Assembly: GCA_002353205.1 (NCBI GenBank) | Contig: DEJE01000016.1 | Location: forward strand, 1 to 64,000 | DNA length: 64,000 bases | Reading direction: 5' to 3' | From: Prevotella sp. UBA2756 | GTDB taxonomy: Bacteria > Bacteroidota > Bacteroidia > Bacteroidales > Bacteroidaceae | Position numbers and translations under genes: made by a program | Shown here: positions 1-7,666 of the stretch, piece after piece | Layout of the letters: the number at the start of each line of letters is the position of its first letter | Position numbering within the stretch: position 1 is the first letter of the stretch | Notes under the pieces: generated by a model | The model's input: only the letters and a program-made list of their open reading frames with translations | Databases searched by the model: none | What the model was told of the DNA's origin: nothing

Positions 1-668
1 ATGCTGTGGATAACAGAGGGTGGCTCTACGGCATTGACGGTGATGCTCCTCAAGTCCATGCTTCCCCAGAAGGCCGAGCTCTCGATGGCTGTCAGTGTCG
101 AAGGAAGCACGACTTTCTTCAGCGTCGATTCTCCAAGGGAACCCACGCCAAGGCTGGCTACACCCTCGGGAATGTTGACCTCCGTCAGCTTGCAGCCGTC
201 AAGACCGAAGTTGTCGATCTTTATCAGGACATCGGGAAGGACGAACTCTTCCATGGTCTCCAGGAAGGCGAACATGTCCTTGCCTATCACGTCGTTCTCG
301 GTATAGCGGACCACATCCGGCATCGAGCTCGACACACTCGTCCCCATGTTGTACTGGCCGCCACCTTCCACGATACGGGCGCCGCTCAGGTCAAGCCGTT
401 TCAGTGTGTATGTCGGCTTCGGGTATTCCGAATCCTCATGGTACCAGCGCCATAGCACCTCATAGCATCCGCCTGCCAGCGAACGGATATGGCGGATGTC
501 GTCGCCGTTGAGCTCACCGGTGATGGTCAGTTCCTCGGCCTGCGTCAAGCCCTGCTCTTCAAGCACCTGCTGCAGCGTGCCTGCGGTCTCGACGTTCACC
601 ACGTTCTTCTGAGCCATGCCTGCCAGCGATACCAGCAGAAGACCCAACACGAAAGTAATTTTTTTCAT
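1..668 (-). CDS. BspA-like leucine-rich repeat secreted protein (3' end outside window)
   Basis: Reading the minus strand from the ATG at 668 gives an open frame of at least 222 residues that runs off the window edge. It begins with a signal peptide (MKKITFVLGLLLVSLAGMAQ). From about residue 135 it carries LRR_5-type repeats, with phrases such as EEFVLPDVLIKIDNFGLDGC and LKKVVLPSTLTAIESSAF. A Shine-Dalgarno-like AAAGAAAGGATT lies just upstream. Proteins of this family are exported and bind host or matrix proteins, so a surface role is inferred. It follows a DUF3244 gene, as the BspA gene at 17696-19060 follows a DUF3244 remnant. The C-terminal sorting tail, if present, is outside the window. 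Confidence 0.85.
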   Translation of the reverse strand, partial: MKKITFVLGLLLVSLAGMAQKNVVNVETAGTLQQVLEEQGLTQAEELTITGELNGDDIRHIRSLAGGCYEVLWRWYHEDSEYPKPTYTLKRLDLSGARIVEGGGQYNMGTSVSSSMPDVVRYTENDVIGKDMFAFLETMEEFVLPDVLIKIDNFGLDGCKLTEVNIPEGVASLGVGSLGESTLKKVVLPSTLTAIESSAFWGSMDLRSITVNAVEPPSVIHS

Positions 669-793
669 GACAAATCCTTTCTTTTTAATTGTTAGACATA
701 AATTTTGATTCTTATATTGCATAAAGTATGATGAGTAATGTCTCTATCTCACATGAATCTTACGGGAGTGTATCCGTCCGTTCACGACTTACG

Positions 794-1162
794 CTATATG
801 GTTATCACAGCTGAATACATAATAGTACCCACGCGCATGTATAGAGTGTAGGTACCCGAGAGGGACGTGGGGAGGACCTTCTTGTCTTCACCTGGGTAAA
901 GAGTAGCGGAGAACACCACGTTGTCGCTTGCGTCTACGACAAAGACGGGAACCGTCGTGCTGAAGACGTCATAGAAATAGAGGATGTTGCCGTCGATGCT
1001 GACAGTGGGAATCTGAACAAGGTCACGTGGAAAGTCACCATTAAGACCATGATCCTTAACGATGCTCATTTGAACCTGAAATCCTTGGATTTTACCTCCA
1101 AAATCAGTTGAAGTAAAAGACATCAACAATACTGATAAAAAAAGAAATACTTGTTTCTTCAT
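794..1162 (-). CDS. DUF3244 domain secreted protein
   Basis: This 122-residue protein has a signal peptide (MKKQVFLFLSVLLMSFTS). It ends in a compact beta-sandwich-like segment typical of DUF3244: LYFYDVFSTTVPVFVVD, then LSGTYTLYMRVGTIMYSAVI. The start at 1162 is preferred over one 8 codons upstream because the signal peptide begins here and a consensus promoter lies 22 bp upstream. Small DUF3244 proteins are common in Prevotella and Bacteroides beside TPR-type lipoprotein regulators, as here. The molecular function is unknown. The last 25 or so residues closely resemble the remnant coded at 19172-19250, which supports relatedness of the two loci. Confidence 0.8.
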   Translation of the reverse strand: MKKQVFLFLSVLLMSFTSTDFGGKIQGFQVQMSIVKDHGLNGDFPRDLVQIPTVSIDGNILYFYDVFSTTVPVFVVDASDNVVFSATLYPGEDKKVLPTSLSGTYTLYMRVGTIMYSAVITI

Positions 1163-1183
1163 AATTTTTTTTAAAATACGCCA

Positions 1184-1215
1184 CAAAGATAAATCTTATT
1201 TGATTCAAGTCCAAA
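1184..1215 (-). promoter_or_regulatory. Bacteroidetes-type promoter of the DUF3244 gene
   Basis: On the minus strand TTTG (1215-1212) and TATCTTTG (1191-1184) are separated by 20 bp. This matches the Bacteroidetes -33/-7 consensus and sits 22 bp upstream of the ATG at 1162. Confidence 0.7.
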
Positions 1216-1339
1216 GAAATAAGTAAACAAGATTAAACACTTGTCGTTAGTGGCTGATAACAAGTCGTTTAGGAGATGTTGGGGAAATAGAATAAAACAG
1301 TAAACAATAGTAAACACTCTCGCGAGACGATTAGAACCA

Positions 1340-3235
1340 TTAGCAGATTGACATAATCATCTTGTCAAAATCTGGAGCGCCTCCTTCCTCTATACCATAT
1401 ATCTTTTTTATCAGTCTACTTCTCATCGTGGTGAGGTTAGCAGAATCCTTATTAATCAAATACTTTATCTCTGGCAAAGTAAAATGCAAACGAATCAGCA
1501 TGCAGACTTTTATTTCATCAGTGCTGATAGGTTGTTTTCCTCCGCAGATGATGGGCACGAAGCTTGGTATTTGTCTTTCCAGATGTTTTCGTAGTTCGGC
1601 CCATTCTTCAATGGCTGGGGTCTCATGTCGTACACACATCTCCTTGAAACGGTGAACTGTCGGGTTGTCGGTCAGCAGAGACTCAAAATGGATGCGATCC
1701 TTCAAAGATGAGTTATCGCGAAAGCGCTCCAGCTCTTCTTCCTGTTTTTTTACCGTGAGCTGTATTTCGCGGATTCTTTCTTGAAGATTTTTCTCTTTTT
1801 CTACAACTGTCTCCTCAAGCTTTTGTATCACTTCTTTTAAACTATTCCTTAGGTCTTCTGATCCTGACACATCATCTATATCCAGCAAGCTAAGACTTGT
1901 TCTTTCGTCCTCATGGAATCCTTTCTGGGCACCAGCCTCGTCAAGAAGACCCGAGAGCTCAAACTTTGATTGCAGGAGACTGACATAGCACTTTGATACC
2001 TCTTTTTTCAATCTATGTATCTTCCCAAGTTTGTTGTACGCCCACATCAGAATGACAATCAACAAAAGGATTAAGATAATGGTGATTGCCAAAGCTCCCC
2101 TTAAATTTTCCTTGTTGGTTCTTGCTTCTTTTTCCCTCCTGTCTGCCAACTGCTGGCTTCGTGAAAAATTATAGACTGCTTGATTGTGCTGATACTCGGC
2201 AGTAGAGTTTTGCAGTTGGGATGAGTCGTTGAAATTATATGCCAAACGGGAATAATAAAGGGCAGAGTCAGTTTTGCCCATCAGTCTACAGACTTCACTC
2301 AAACCTTTGTATCCACATTCGTAGTGATTCGCATCCTTTGCGTTGTTAACAAGCTTGCGGTAATAGTATTGGGCAGAGTCATAGTTTTGAGTTTCTTGGT
2401 AATAGAGACCTTTTGAGTAATAGAAGATTTCTTTACCTTCTTGGATGCTATTATTCGAATCGAATAATCCAGGCACTGATTCGTATTCTTTGATAGCGCT
2501 CTGTGCCTCTGAAAATCTACGTTGCTTTATTAGAATGTCTATAACAGAGCCTTTTGACATGCATGCCAAGTCTTTAAGACCATATTTTTGGTACAATTCA
2601 CATGCTTGAAGCGTGTAATAAAGAGCTGAATCAGGCATATTCATGTACTCAAATGCACTACTTATTTTATTAAAGCACGAAATCCATGATAGTGTATCGT
2701 TGACTTTTGCTGCATAAAACCTTGCATTTTGGAACTCGTCTCTGGCATTTTGTGGTGCGCAACAATCTAAAAACAACGATCCCATCTGCCCGTGCACGCG
2801 GCTGAGCAGCTTGTAGTCGCAGTCGATCTGTGTGGTGTCGGCGCAGTCAGCAGCTTCGTGATAGTATTTCAAGGCCAGGGGTGTCTCTCCCATGTCGTAG
2901 TAGGCACGGCCGAGGAGGTAGTTGGCGCGCATGCGCTCATTGGGCGTGCCGTGGCTGTCGTAGTAGCTGACGACGGCCTTGAGCACGCTGTCGGTGGTGA
3001 ACTTCACGAAGTTCTTGTTCTGAGCGTCGGCGCGCAGCAGCTCGTAGCGCATGCGCTGGCCCTTGCTCATCCGAGCACGCGCGGCCTCGGGGATGCTGTC
3101 GAGCAGGACGAGGGCGGCGGCGGGACGGGCGTACATCAGGCTGTCCGCCCGACTCATCAGGCGGTCACCGCCGCGCCACCCGCCGCAAGCGGCGAGCAGC
3201 AGGGCAAGCAGGAGCAGATGCGCTGTTCTTCTCAT
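1340..3235 (-). CDS. TPR lipoprotein with membrane helix, coiled coil and C-terminal DNA-binding-like region
   Basis: The protein has 631 residues. The start at 3235 gives a clear lipoprotein signal (MRRTAHLLLLALLLAAC, lipobox Cys17). TPR-like helices run through residues 30-350 (motifs such as PDSALYYTLQACELYQKYG). A transmembrane helix lies at about 380-400 and a charged coiled coil at about 410-530. The C-terminal 70 residues (TDEIKVCMLIRLHFTLPEIK...) look like a helix-turn-helix segment. Bacteroidales genomes carry many such regulators, and they are thought to control nearby surface-protein genes, here DUF3244 and BspA. The first 27 codons and the upstream 45 bp are nearly repeated at 21142. 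The promoter lies so close to the ATG that the mRNA is predicted to be leaderless. Confidence 0.75.
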   Translation of the reverse strand: MRRTAHLLLLALLLAACGGWRGGDRLMSRADSLMYARPAAALVLLDSIPEAARARMSKGQRMRYELLRADAQNKNFVKFTTDSVLKAVVSYYDSHGTPNERMRANYLLGRAYYDMGETPLALKYYHEAADCADTTQIDCDYKLLSRVHGQMGSLFLDCCAPQNARDEFQNARFYAAKVNDTLSWISCFNKISSAFEYMNMPDSALYYTLQACELYQKYGLKDLACMSKGSVIDILIKQRRFSEAQSAIKEYESVPGLFDSNNSIQEGKEIFYYSKGLYYQETQNYDSAQYYYRKLVNNAKDANHYECGYKGLSEVCRLMGKTDSALYYSRLAYNFNDSSQLQNSTAEYQHNQAVYNFSRSQQLADRREKEARTNKENLRGALAITIILILLLIVILMWAYNKLGKIHRLKKEVSKCYVSLLQSKFELSGLLDEAGAQKGFHEDERTSLSLLDIDDVSGSEDLRNSLKEVIQKLEETVVEKEKNLQERIREIQLTVKKQEEELERFRDNSSLKDRIHFESLLTDNPTVHRFKEMCVRHETPAIEEWAELRKHLERQIPSFVPIICGGKQPISTDEIKVCMLIRLHFTLPEIKYLINKDSANLTTMRSRLIKKIYGIEEGGAPDFDKMIMSIC

Positions 3236-3242
3236 TCGCTTG

Positions 3243-3274
3243 CAAAAGTAAGATAAAAATTGCAAAACGGCAAA
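3243..3274 (-). promoter_or_regulatory. Promoter abutting the TPR regulator start codon
   Basis: TTTG (3274-3271), a 20-bp spacer and TACTTTTG (3250-3243) lie immediately upstream of the ATG at 3235. Only 7 bp separate the -7 box from the ATG, so transcription is expected to begin at or next to the start codon. The same arrangement is copied at 21150-21180. Confidence 0.65.
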
Positions 3275-3312
3275 GGAAAAGCACGATTTTTCCTTACGAA
3301 CTAATGCAAATC

Positions 3313-3942
3313 TCAACAATCCATCAGAAGCCAGTTGCGAACAATCGTCCGACCGTCCGGCGTCAGGACACTCTCGGGATGGAACTGGATGCCCCAGATG
3401 GCGTACGCGCGATGACGGAGGGCCATGATTTGGCCCGCACCACGGGGGGACTGTTCGGCAGACGGTCCTGAATCCTTATCACCATCACAATCATCGCTCT
3501 CGGCCAACACCTCCAGACACGCAGGAAAACACTCACGAGAGACAACCCACGAATGGTAGCGGCCCATGGTGAGACGCTCCGGACAACCGGCAAACAGAGG
3601 ATCCGGCTTCAACACCGTTCCCAACGTCGCCACACCATGGAAAACATCGGAGAGATTCTCCAGCTTAGCACCGAAAACCTCACCAATCGCCTGATGACCA
3701 AGGCACACGCCAAGGAGGGGCTTCCGACCCGCATACCTACGAATCACGTCCAGCAGCAGACCCGCCTCCGAGGGAATGCCAGGGCCCGGACTGAGCACAA
3801 TCTTGTCGAAACATTCCAAGTCGGATAGCTCAAACTGGTCATTGCGAAAAACACTGACTTCCGCACCCAATTCTTTCAGAAGATGCGAAAGATTGTAGGT
3901 AAAAGAGTCATAGTTGTCGATAATCACTATTCTATATTTCAT
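3313..3942 (-). CDS. trpG: Anthranilate synthase component II (glutamine amidotransferase)
   Basis: This class I glutamine amidotransferase of 209 residues supplies ammonia to TrpE for anthranilate formation from chorismate. The oxyanion motif SPGPG is at 51-55, the nucleophile Cys80 lies in GVCLGHQ, and His188/Glu190 are in FHPES. The typical length is about 190 residues. The surplus is a hydrophilic insert around residues 148-170 (SDDCDGDKDSGPSAEQSPRG), which resembles the translated GC-rich repeats in TrpE. It is the last gene of the trp operon, 234 bp after trpE, and that gap is filled mainly by an 8-bp repeat array. A role shared with p-aminobenzoate synthesis cannot be excluded. Confidence 0.95.
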   Translation of the reverse strand: MKYRIVIIDNYDSFTYNLSHLLKELGAEVSVFRNDQFELSDLECFDKIVLSPGPGIPSEAGLLLDVIRRYAGRKPLLGVCLGHQAIGEVFGAKLENLSDVFHGVATLGTVLKPDPLFAGCPERLTMGRYHSWVVSRECFPACLEVLAESDDCDGDKDSGPSAEQSPRGAGQIMALRHRAYAIWGIQFHPESVLTPDGRTIVRNWLLMDC

Positions 3943-4003
3943 AATGAGGTATCAAGAGTTCGTTGTTTTGAGTTCTTCGATTTCTTATATATCCTATATA
4001 TGT

Positions 4004-4157
4004 AACTTGTCAACTCGTCAACTTGTCAACTCGTCAACTTGTCAACTCGTCAACTTGTCAACTTGTCAACTCGTCAACTTGTCAACTCGTCCGCTCGACC
4101 TTTGGTCGCTTGCAAAGCAAGAACTCGTCAACTTGTCAACTCGTCAACTCGTCAACT
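4004..4157 (+). repeat. Tandem 8-bp repeat array AACTYGTC, interrupted
   Basis: About 15 copies of AACTTGTC/AACTCGTC run head to tail. They are interrupted at 4091-4120 by a short stretch with two mini-palindromes (CGACCTTTGGTCG and CTTGCAAAGCAAG), and the array exits through AACTAAAAAAA. It occupies most of the trpE-trpG gap. The orientation is opposite to the array at 5786-5830. Confidence 0.9.
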
Positions 4158-4176
4158 AAAAAAACACACACAGCCA

Positions 4177-5775
4177 TCACAGCGCTTCAGCAGTCAGGAT
4201 CGCACGGCGAAGCGCACCCAGTTTGTTGTTCACTTCAGCCAATTCGTAGTCTTCGTTACTCTTAGCAACAATGCCGCCACCAGCCTGAAACCACAGCTCA
4301 CCGTTACGGCTGACAAACGAGCGGATAGTAATCGCCTGATTCAGCGTGCGACGAAAACCAATCGAGCCGATGCAACCACCGTATGCTCCGCGACTATGAG
4401 GCTCGTATTCCGTAATCAGCTCCATCGCACGAACCTTCGGAGCTCCCGAAAGCGTACCAGCAGGGAATGTATCAATAAATGCCTTGATAGGATCCGATCC
4501 CGCATCAAGCGTGCCGCTGACACGCGAAACGAGATGAATGACGTGGCTATAGTACTGCAAGTCCTTATAAAAATCCACCTTCACACCGTGACAATTGCGA
4601 GAGAGATCGTTACGCGCCAAGTCTACCAGCATCACATGCTCAGCATTCTCTTTCGCATCGTTGCGCAAGTATTCTGCGTTCTTCCTGTCTTCCTCAGCAT
4701 CACCCGTACGACGAGTCGTTCCCGCGATGGGGTCGATGTAGGCTTTATACGACGCACATCCATCCAACTCACTACCCTCTTTTTCTATGCGGCAGTGAGT
4801 CTCGGGAGAGGAACCGAAGATGCGGAAACCGCCGAAATCGAAATAGAAGAGATAAGGCGAGGGATTGATACTGCGCAACGCACGATAGAGCTTGAAGTCG
4901 TCACCCTCGTACTTCTGCACGAAACGACGCGAGAGAACTATCTGGAACACATCGCCACGAAGACAATGGCGGATGCCACGACGAATGTTCGCCTTGTGCT
5001 CCTCGTCGGTCAAGGGCGACGACACCTCACCGACAGGATGGAAGTCGTAAGGCTTCACGTTCGTACGGTTCATAGCTCTCAGAAGCCACTCCAGCTGAGG
5101 ATGGAGAACGGAAGAGAAAGCCCCCCTTCCGTCCCCCCGAGAGGGGGAAAGGCTACGGGTAGGCGAGCTGTGCTCGGGAAAGGCTTGCTCTCCCCCTCTC
5201 GGGGGGAGTTGGAGGGGGGCTTCTCCCCCCCTCGGGGAGGTTTGGTGGGGGCCACCTCCCCCTCTCGGGGGGAGTTGGAGGGGGGCTGTAAGGGTGACCA
5301 GCGTGACGGTACTGTTATGGTGGTCGAACACGATGACATCGCGGTAGAGGATATAGAACATGTCCGGGGCATCGTTCTTCTCCATCGTCTCGTCTTTCAC
5401 AGCAATGTCCTCGAAATAACGAACGGCATTGAAAGCCGTGTAGCCATAGAGACCGCAATAATCGACATACTCACCCTCGACACGGAAGCACTCGAGGAAG
5501 TCGTTGATCGCGCGGTCGCAGCCGTACTCTTTGCTGACAGGATGTCTCAACACCGATCCATCGGGGAAGGTGCTGACAGCCTCTCCGTGGCTGATGGACA
5601 CGCTGCCAATCGGGTTAATGCCGATGAAGGAACGGCTGTTGCTGGAATCGTGATAGTCGGAACTCTCCATCAGAACGCTCTGAGGGTAAAGATCCCGCAA
5701 GCGCATGTAGACACCGACGGGCGTGTAGAGGTCGCCAAGGATGGTCTTGCTTTGGGTGATGTAATTGTAGGTCAT
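4177..5775 (-). CDS. trpE: Anthranilate synthase component I, carrying a repeat-derived insert
   Basis: The protein has 532 residues from the ATG at 5775. The longer frame begins inside an upstream repeat array and is rejected. The N-terminal domain carries the Trp-feedback-site-like motif LMESSD (residues 36-41). The chorismate-binding domain has FGSSPETH, DPIAGTTRR, DLARNDLSRN and PAGTLSGAPK, so catalysis looks intact. Between these domains, residues 164-222 form a Pro/Arg/Gly-rich insert (PLQLPPRGG, HQTSPRGGE, SLSPSRGDG). It is encoded by GC-rich repeat copies at about 5110-5290. Without the insert the length (about 473) fits the family. It lies third from last to last in the trp operon, with trpB upstream and trpG downstream. 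Confidence 0.95.
   Translation of the reverse strand: MTYNYITQSKTILGDLYTPVGVYMRLRDLYPQSVLMESSDYHDSSNSRSFIGINPIGSVSISHGEAVSTFPDGSVLRHPVSKEYGCDRAINDFLECFRVEGEYVDYCGLYGYTAFNAVRYFEDIAVKDETMEKNDAPDMFYILYRDVIVFDHHNSTVTLVTLTAPLQLPPRGGGGPHQTSPRGGEAPLQLPPRGGEQAFPEHSSPTRSLSPSRGDGRGAFSSVLHPQLEWLLRAMNRTNVKPYDFHPVGEVSSPLTDEEHKANIRRGIRHCLRGDVFQIVLSRRFVQKYEGDDFKLYRALRSINPSPYLFYFDFGGFRIFGSSPETHCRIEKEGSELDGCASYKAYIDPIAGTTRRTGDAEEDRKNAEYLRNDAKENAEHVMLVDLARNDLSRNCHGVKVDFYKDLQYYSHVIHLVSRVSGTLDAGSDPIKAFIDTFPAGTLSGAPKVRAMELITEYEPHSRGAYGGCIGSIGFRRTLNQAITIRSFVSRNGELWFQAGGGIVAKSNEDYELAEVNNKLGALRRAILTAEAL
5112..5290. repeat. GC-rich palindromic elements inside trpE
   Basis: Four related units carry the core CCCCCTCTCGGGGGG or its complement followed by AGTTGGAGGGGGG or a variant. 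They lie at roughly 5119-5147, 5190-5222, 5223-5256 and 5257-5289. They are translated in frame as (P/S)PRGG(E/D) motifs. Related elements occur between genes at 5862-5900, 14448-14505 and 41335-41430. Confidence 0.85.
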
Positions 5776-5785
5776 TGTTTTTTTT

Positions 5786-5830
5786 AGTTGACAAGTTAAC
5801 AAGTTGACAAGTAGACAAGTAGACAAGTTA
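5786..5830 (-). repeat. 8-bp repeat array upstream of trpE, inverted relative to 4004-4157
   Basis: On the minus strand about five copies of AACTTGTC and variants end in AACTAAAAAAAACA directly before the trpE ATG. The array therefore forms the translation-initiation leader of trpE on the operon mRNA. It is complementary to the array on the far side of trpE. Confidence 0.9.
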
Positions 5831-5940
5831 CTCTCCACTTTCCGTTTTCCACTCTAAACTAACATCCCCCTCGGGGGGACGGAAGGGGGGGCCGGGGCTC
5901 TTAACTCTTAATTCTTAACTCTTAACTCTTAACTAAATAT
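5831..5940. repeat. Stacked repeat fragments in the trpB-trpE gap
   Basis: Three repeat kinds follow one another. They are a CTCCACTTTCC-type decamer (5831-5855), a GC-rich palindrome with core CCCCCTCGGGGGG (5862-5900) and a heptamer array of CTTAACT/CTTAATT (5899-5938). The last codons of trpB (LVKS and stop) lie within the heptamer array. Confidence 0.85.
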
Positions 5941-7112
5941 CGTAAGTACGTCTCAATGTCTTTGTCGCCACGGCCGCTGACCGTGAGCACCACCACATCG
6001 TCGGGACGGAACGTGAGCTTGCTCAGGGCGGCAATCGCGTGCGCACTCTCGATGGCAGGGATGATCCCCTCCAGGCGCGTCAGCTCATAGCCGCCGCAGA
6101 TAGCCTCATCATCGTTGATGGCAAGCACCCTACTGCGACCCTTCACAGCCATGTTGCAGTGCATCGGGCCAACACCGGGATAGTCCAGACCTGCCGAAAT
6201 GGTGAAAGCCTCCTCTATCTGCCCGTCGGGAGTCTGCATGACAAGCATCTTAGAGCCGTGGAGAATGCCAACGGTGCCGCGGTGGATCGTTGCTGCAGTG
6301 CGGTCGGTGTCGACACCCTGACCTCCGGCCTCGGCCAGAACAATCTTCACACGCTCGTCGTCGATATAGTGGTAGATGGTGCCGGCCGCATTGCTTCCGC
6401 CACCGATGCAGGCAATCAGGTAGTCGGGATAGTCGCGACCCACCTTCTCCTGAAGCTGCCACTTGATCTCTTCGGAAATGACGCTCTGCATGCGCGCTAC
6501 GATGTCGGGATAAGGATGAGGACCCATGGTGGAACCCACGATGTAGAACGTGTCCTGAGGATGGCAGCACCAGTCGCGGATGGCCTCCGAGCAGGCGTCG
6601 CTCAGCGTCATGTTGCCCGTGCGAACGGGGTGAACGGTGGCACCGAGCATCTTCATACGCTCCACGTTGGTGTGCTGGCGATCCACGTCGGTGGCACCCA
6701 TGAACACCTCGCACTGCATGTCCATCAACGCACAGACCGTGGCCGTCGCAACGCCGTGCTGGCCAGCACCGGTCTCGGCGATGATACGCCTCTTGCCCAG
6801 CTTCTTCGCCATGAGAATCTGGCCGATGGTGTTGTTGATCTTATGCGCGCCCGTGTGGTTCAGGTCTTCGCGCTTCAGGAAAAGCTGGCAACCGTATTTC
6901 TCGCTCATGCGGCGAGCAAAGTAGAGCGGAGAGGGACGGCCGACATAGTCTTGCAGCAACTGGTGGTATTCACGTTTGAAGTCGTCGCTCTCGATGATGG
7001 GAAGATAGGCCTTGCGAAGGTCTTCCACACATTTATACAGGATCTCGGGGACATAGGCACCGCCGAAGTCGCCGTAGAATCCGTTTTCGTTGACTAAGAA
7101 ACTCTCTTTCAT
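5922..7112 (-). CDS. trpB: Tryptophan synthase beta chain
   Basis: This 396-residue PLP enzyme condenses indole with serine to make tryptophan. The PLP lysine is Lys91 in HTGAHKINN. The phosphate-binding loop GGGSNA and the C-terminal VLTVSGRGDKDIETYL are present, and the length is normal for TrpB1. The N-terminus MKESFLVNENGFYGDFGGAY fits the family start. Its partner trpA is upstream, separated by a thioesterase gene rather than adjacent. The 105-bp gap to that gene holds inverted ATAGTGGA repeats. The final four codons coincide with a heptamer repeat array. Confidence 0.97.
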   Translation of the reverse strand: MKESFLVNENGFYGDFGGAYVPEILYKCVEDLRKAYLPIIESDDFKREYHQLLQDYVGRPSPLYFARRMSEKYGCQLFLKREDLNHTGAHKINNTIGQILMAKKLGKRRIIAETGAGQHGVATATVCALMDMQCEVFMGATDVDRQHTNVERMKMLGATVHPVRTGNMTLSDACSEAIRDWCCHPQDTFYIVGSTMGPHPYPDIVARMQSVISEEIKWQLQEKVGRDYPDYLIACIGGGSNAAGTIYHYIDDERVKIVLAEAGGQGVDTDRTAATIHRGTVGILHGSKMLVMQTPDGQIEEAFTISAGLDYPGVGPMHCNMAVKGRSRVLAINDDEAICGGYELTRLEGIIPAIESAHAIAALSKLTFRPDDVVVLTVSGRGDKDIETYLRYLVKS

Positions 7113-7127
7113 GATTCTCTTTTGTAT

Positions 7128-7218
7128 AGTGGATAGTGTATAGTGGACAGTGCATAGTGGACAGTTGATAGTGGATAGTTAATAGTGATTCTCCACTCTC
7201 CACTATCCACTATCCACT
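7128..7218. repeat. Inverted AGTGGATA/TATCCACT repeats between thioesterase gene and trpB
   Basis: On the plus strand, AGTGGATAGTG-type units (7128-7178) are followed after a short loop by their complement CTCCACTATCCACTATCC (7193-7218). The operon mRNA should fold this spacer into a long imperfect hairpin. The stop codon of the thioesterase gene adjoins the array. Confidence 0.8.
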
Positions 7219-7631
7219 CATTGCAGGCTCTCAAACTCCATGTCTTTCTCTTTACGGTAGGCGATGCCTGTCATAACACATACAAGATCGCCGTTCTGAT
7301 TGCGTACCTTGATCTCACAATAAGGAATCTTATGGTGGTTCAGCGTCTCGGTGGCCTCAGCAATGAGACGATCGCCGACGACAGCACTGCGAAGGAAGGT
7401 TATCGTGTTCTCTAAGCCGAACGTGAGTTTACCCCTGCTGTTCGAGATGGCTGCAAAAGCCAAATCGGCCAATGTAAACAAAGCGCCGCCCTGACAAACA
7501 CCACCGGCATTGAGATGCTCTTCTGTAACGGTCATTTCTGCTATGGCATAGCCCTCACGAACCTCAACGAGCCTCGCTCCACTATTCTTTGCGAAGACAT
7601 CGCCTTTGTTTAAGAATTCTTTTAATGTCAT
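7218..7631 (-). CDS. Hotdog-fold thioesterase, PaaI-like, inside the trp operon
   Basis: This 137-residue single-domain hotdog protein carries the PaaI/4HBT pattern EHLNAGGVCQGGALFTLADLAFAA at about residues 39-62, with the usual acidic residue (Asp57). A second conserved strand is TFLRSAVVGDRLIAEA. Such enzymes hydrolyse acyl-CoA thioesters and act as tetramers. The substrate cannot be read from sequence. It lies between trpA and trpB with short gaps (35 bp from trpA), so it is probably cotranscribed with them. No link to tryptophan synthesis is known, and the position may simply mark an insertion or rearrangement point. Confidence 0.88.
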   Translation of the reverse strand: MTLKEFLNKGDVFAKNSGARLVEVREGYAIAEMTVTEEHLNAGGVCQGGALFTLADLAFAAISNSRGKLTFGLENTITFLRSAVVGDRLIAEATETLNHHKIPYCEIKVRNQNGDLVCVMTGIAYRKEKDMEFESLQ

Positions 7632-7666
7632 GGTCTGATTGATTGAAAAAAATATCAGTAAGGAGA

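Noticed and set aside
4039..5787. Long plus-strand open frame (582 codons) across trpE
   Set aside because: It is the antisense shadow of trpE extended by stop-free repeats. It has no domain, and the minus-strand frame encodes a complete enzyme.
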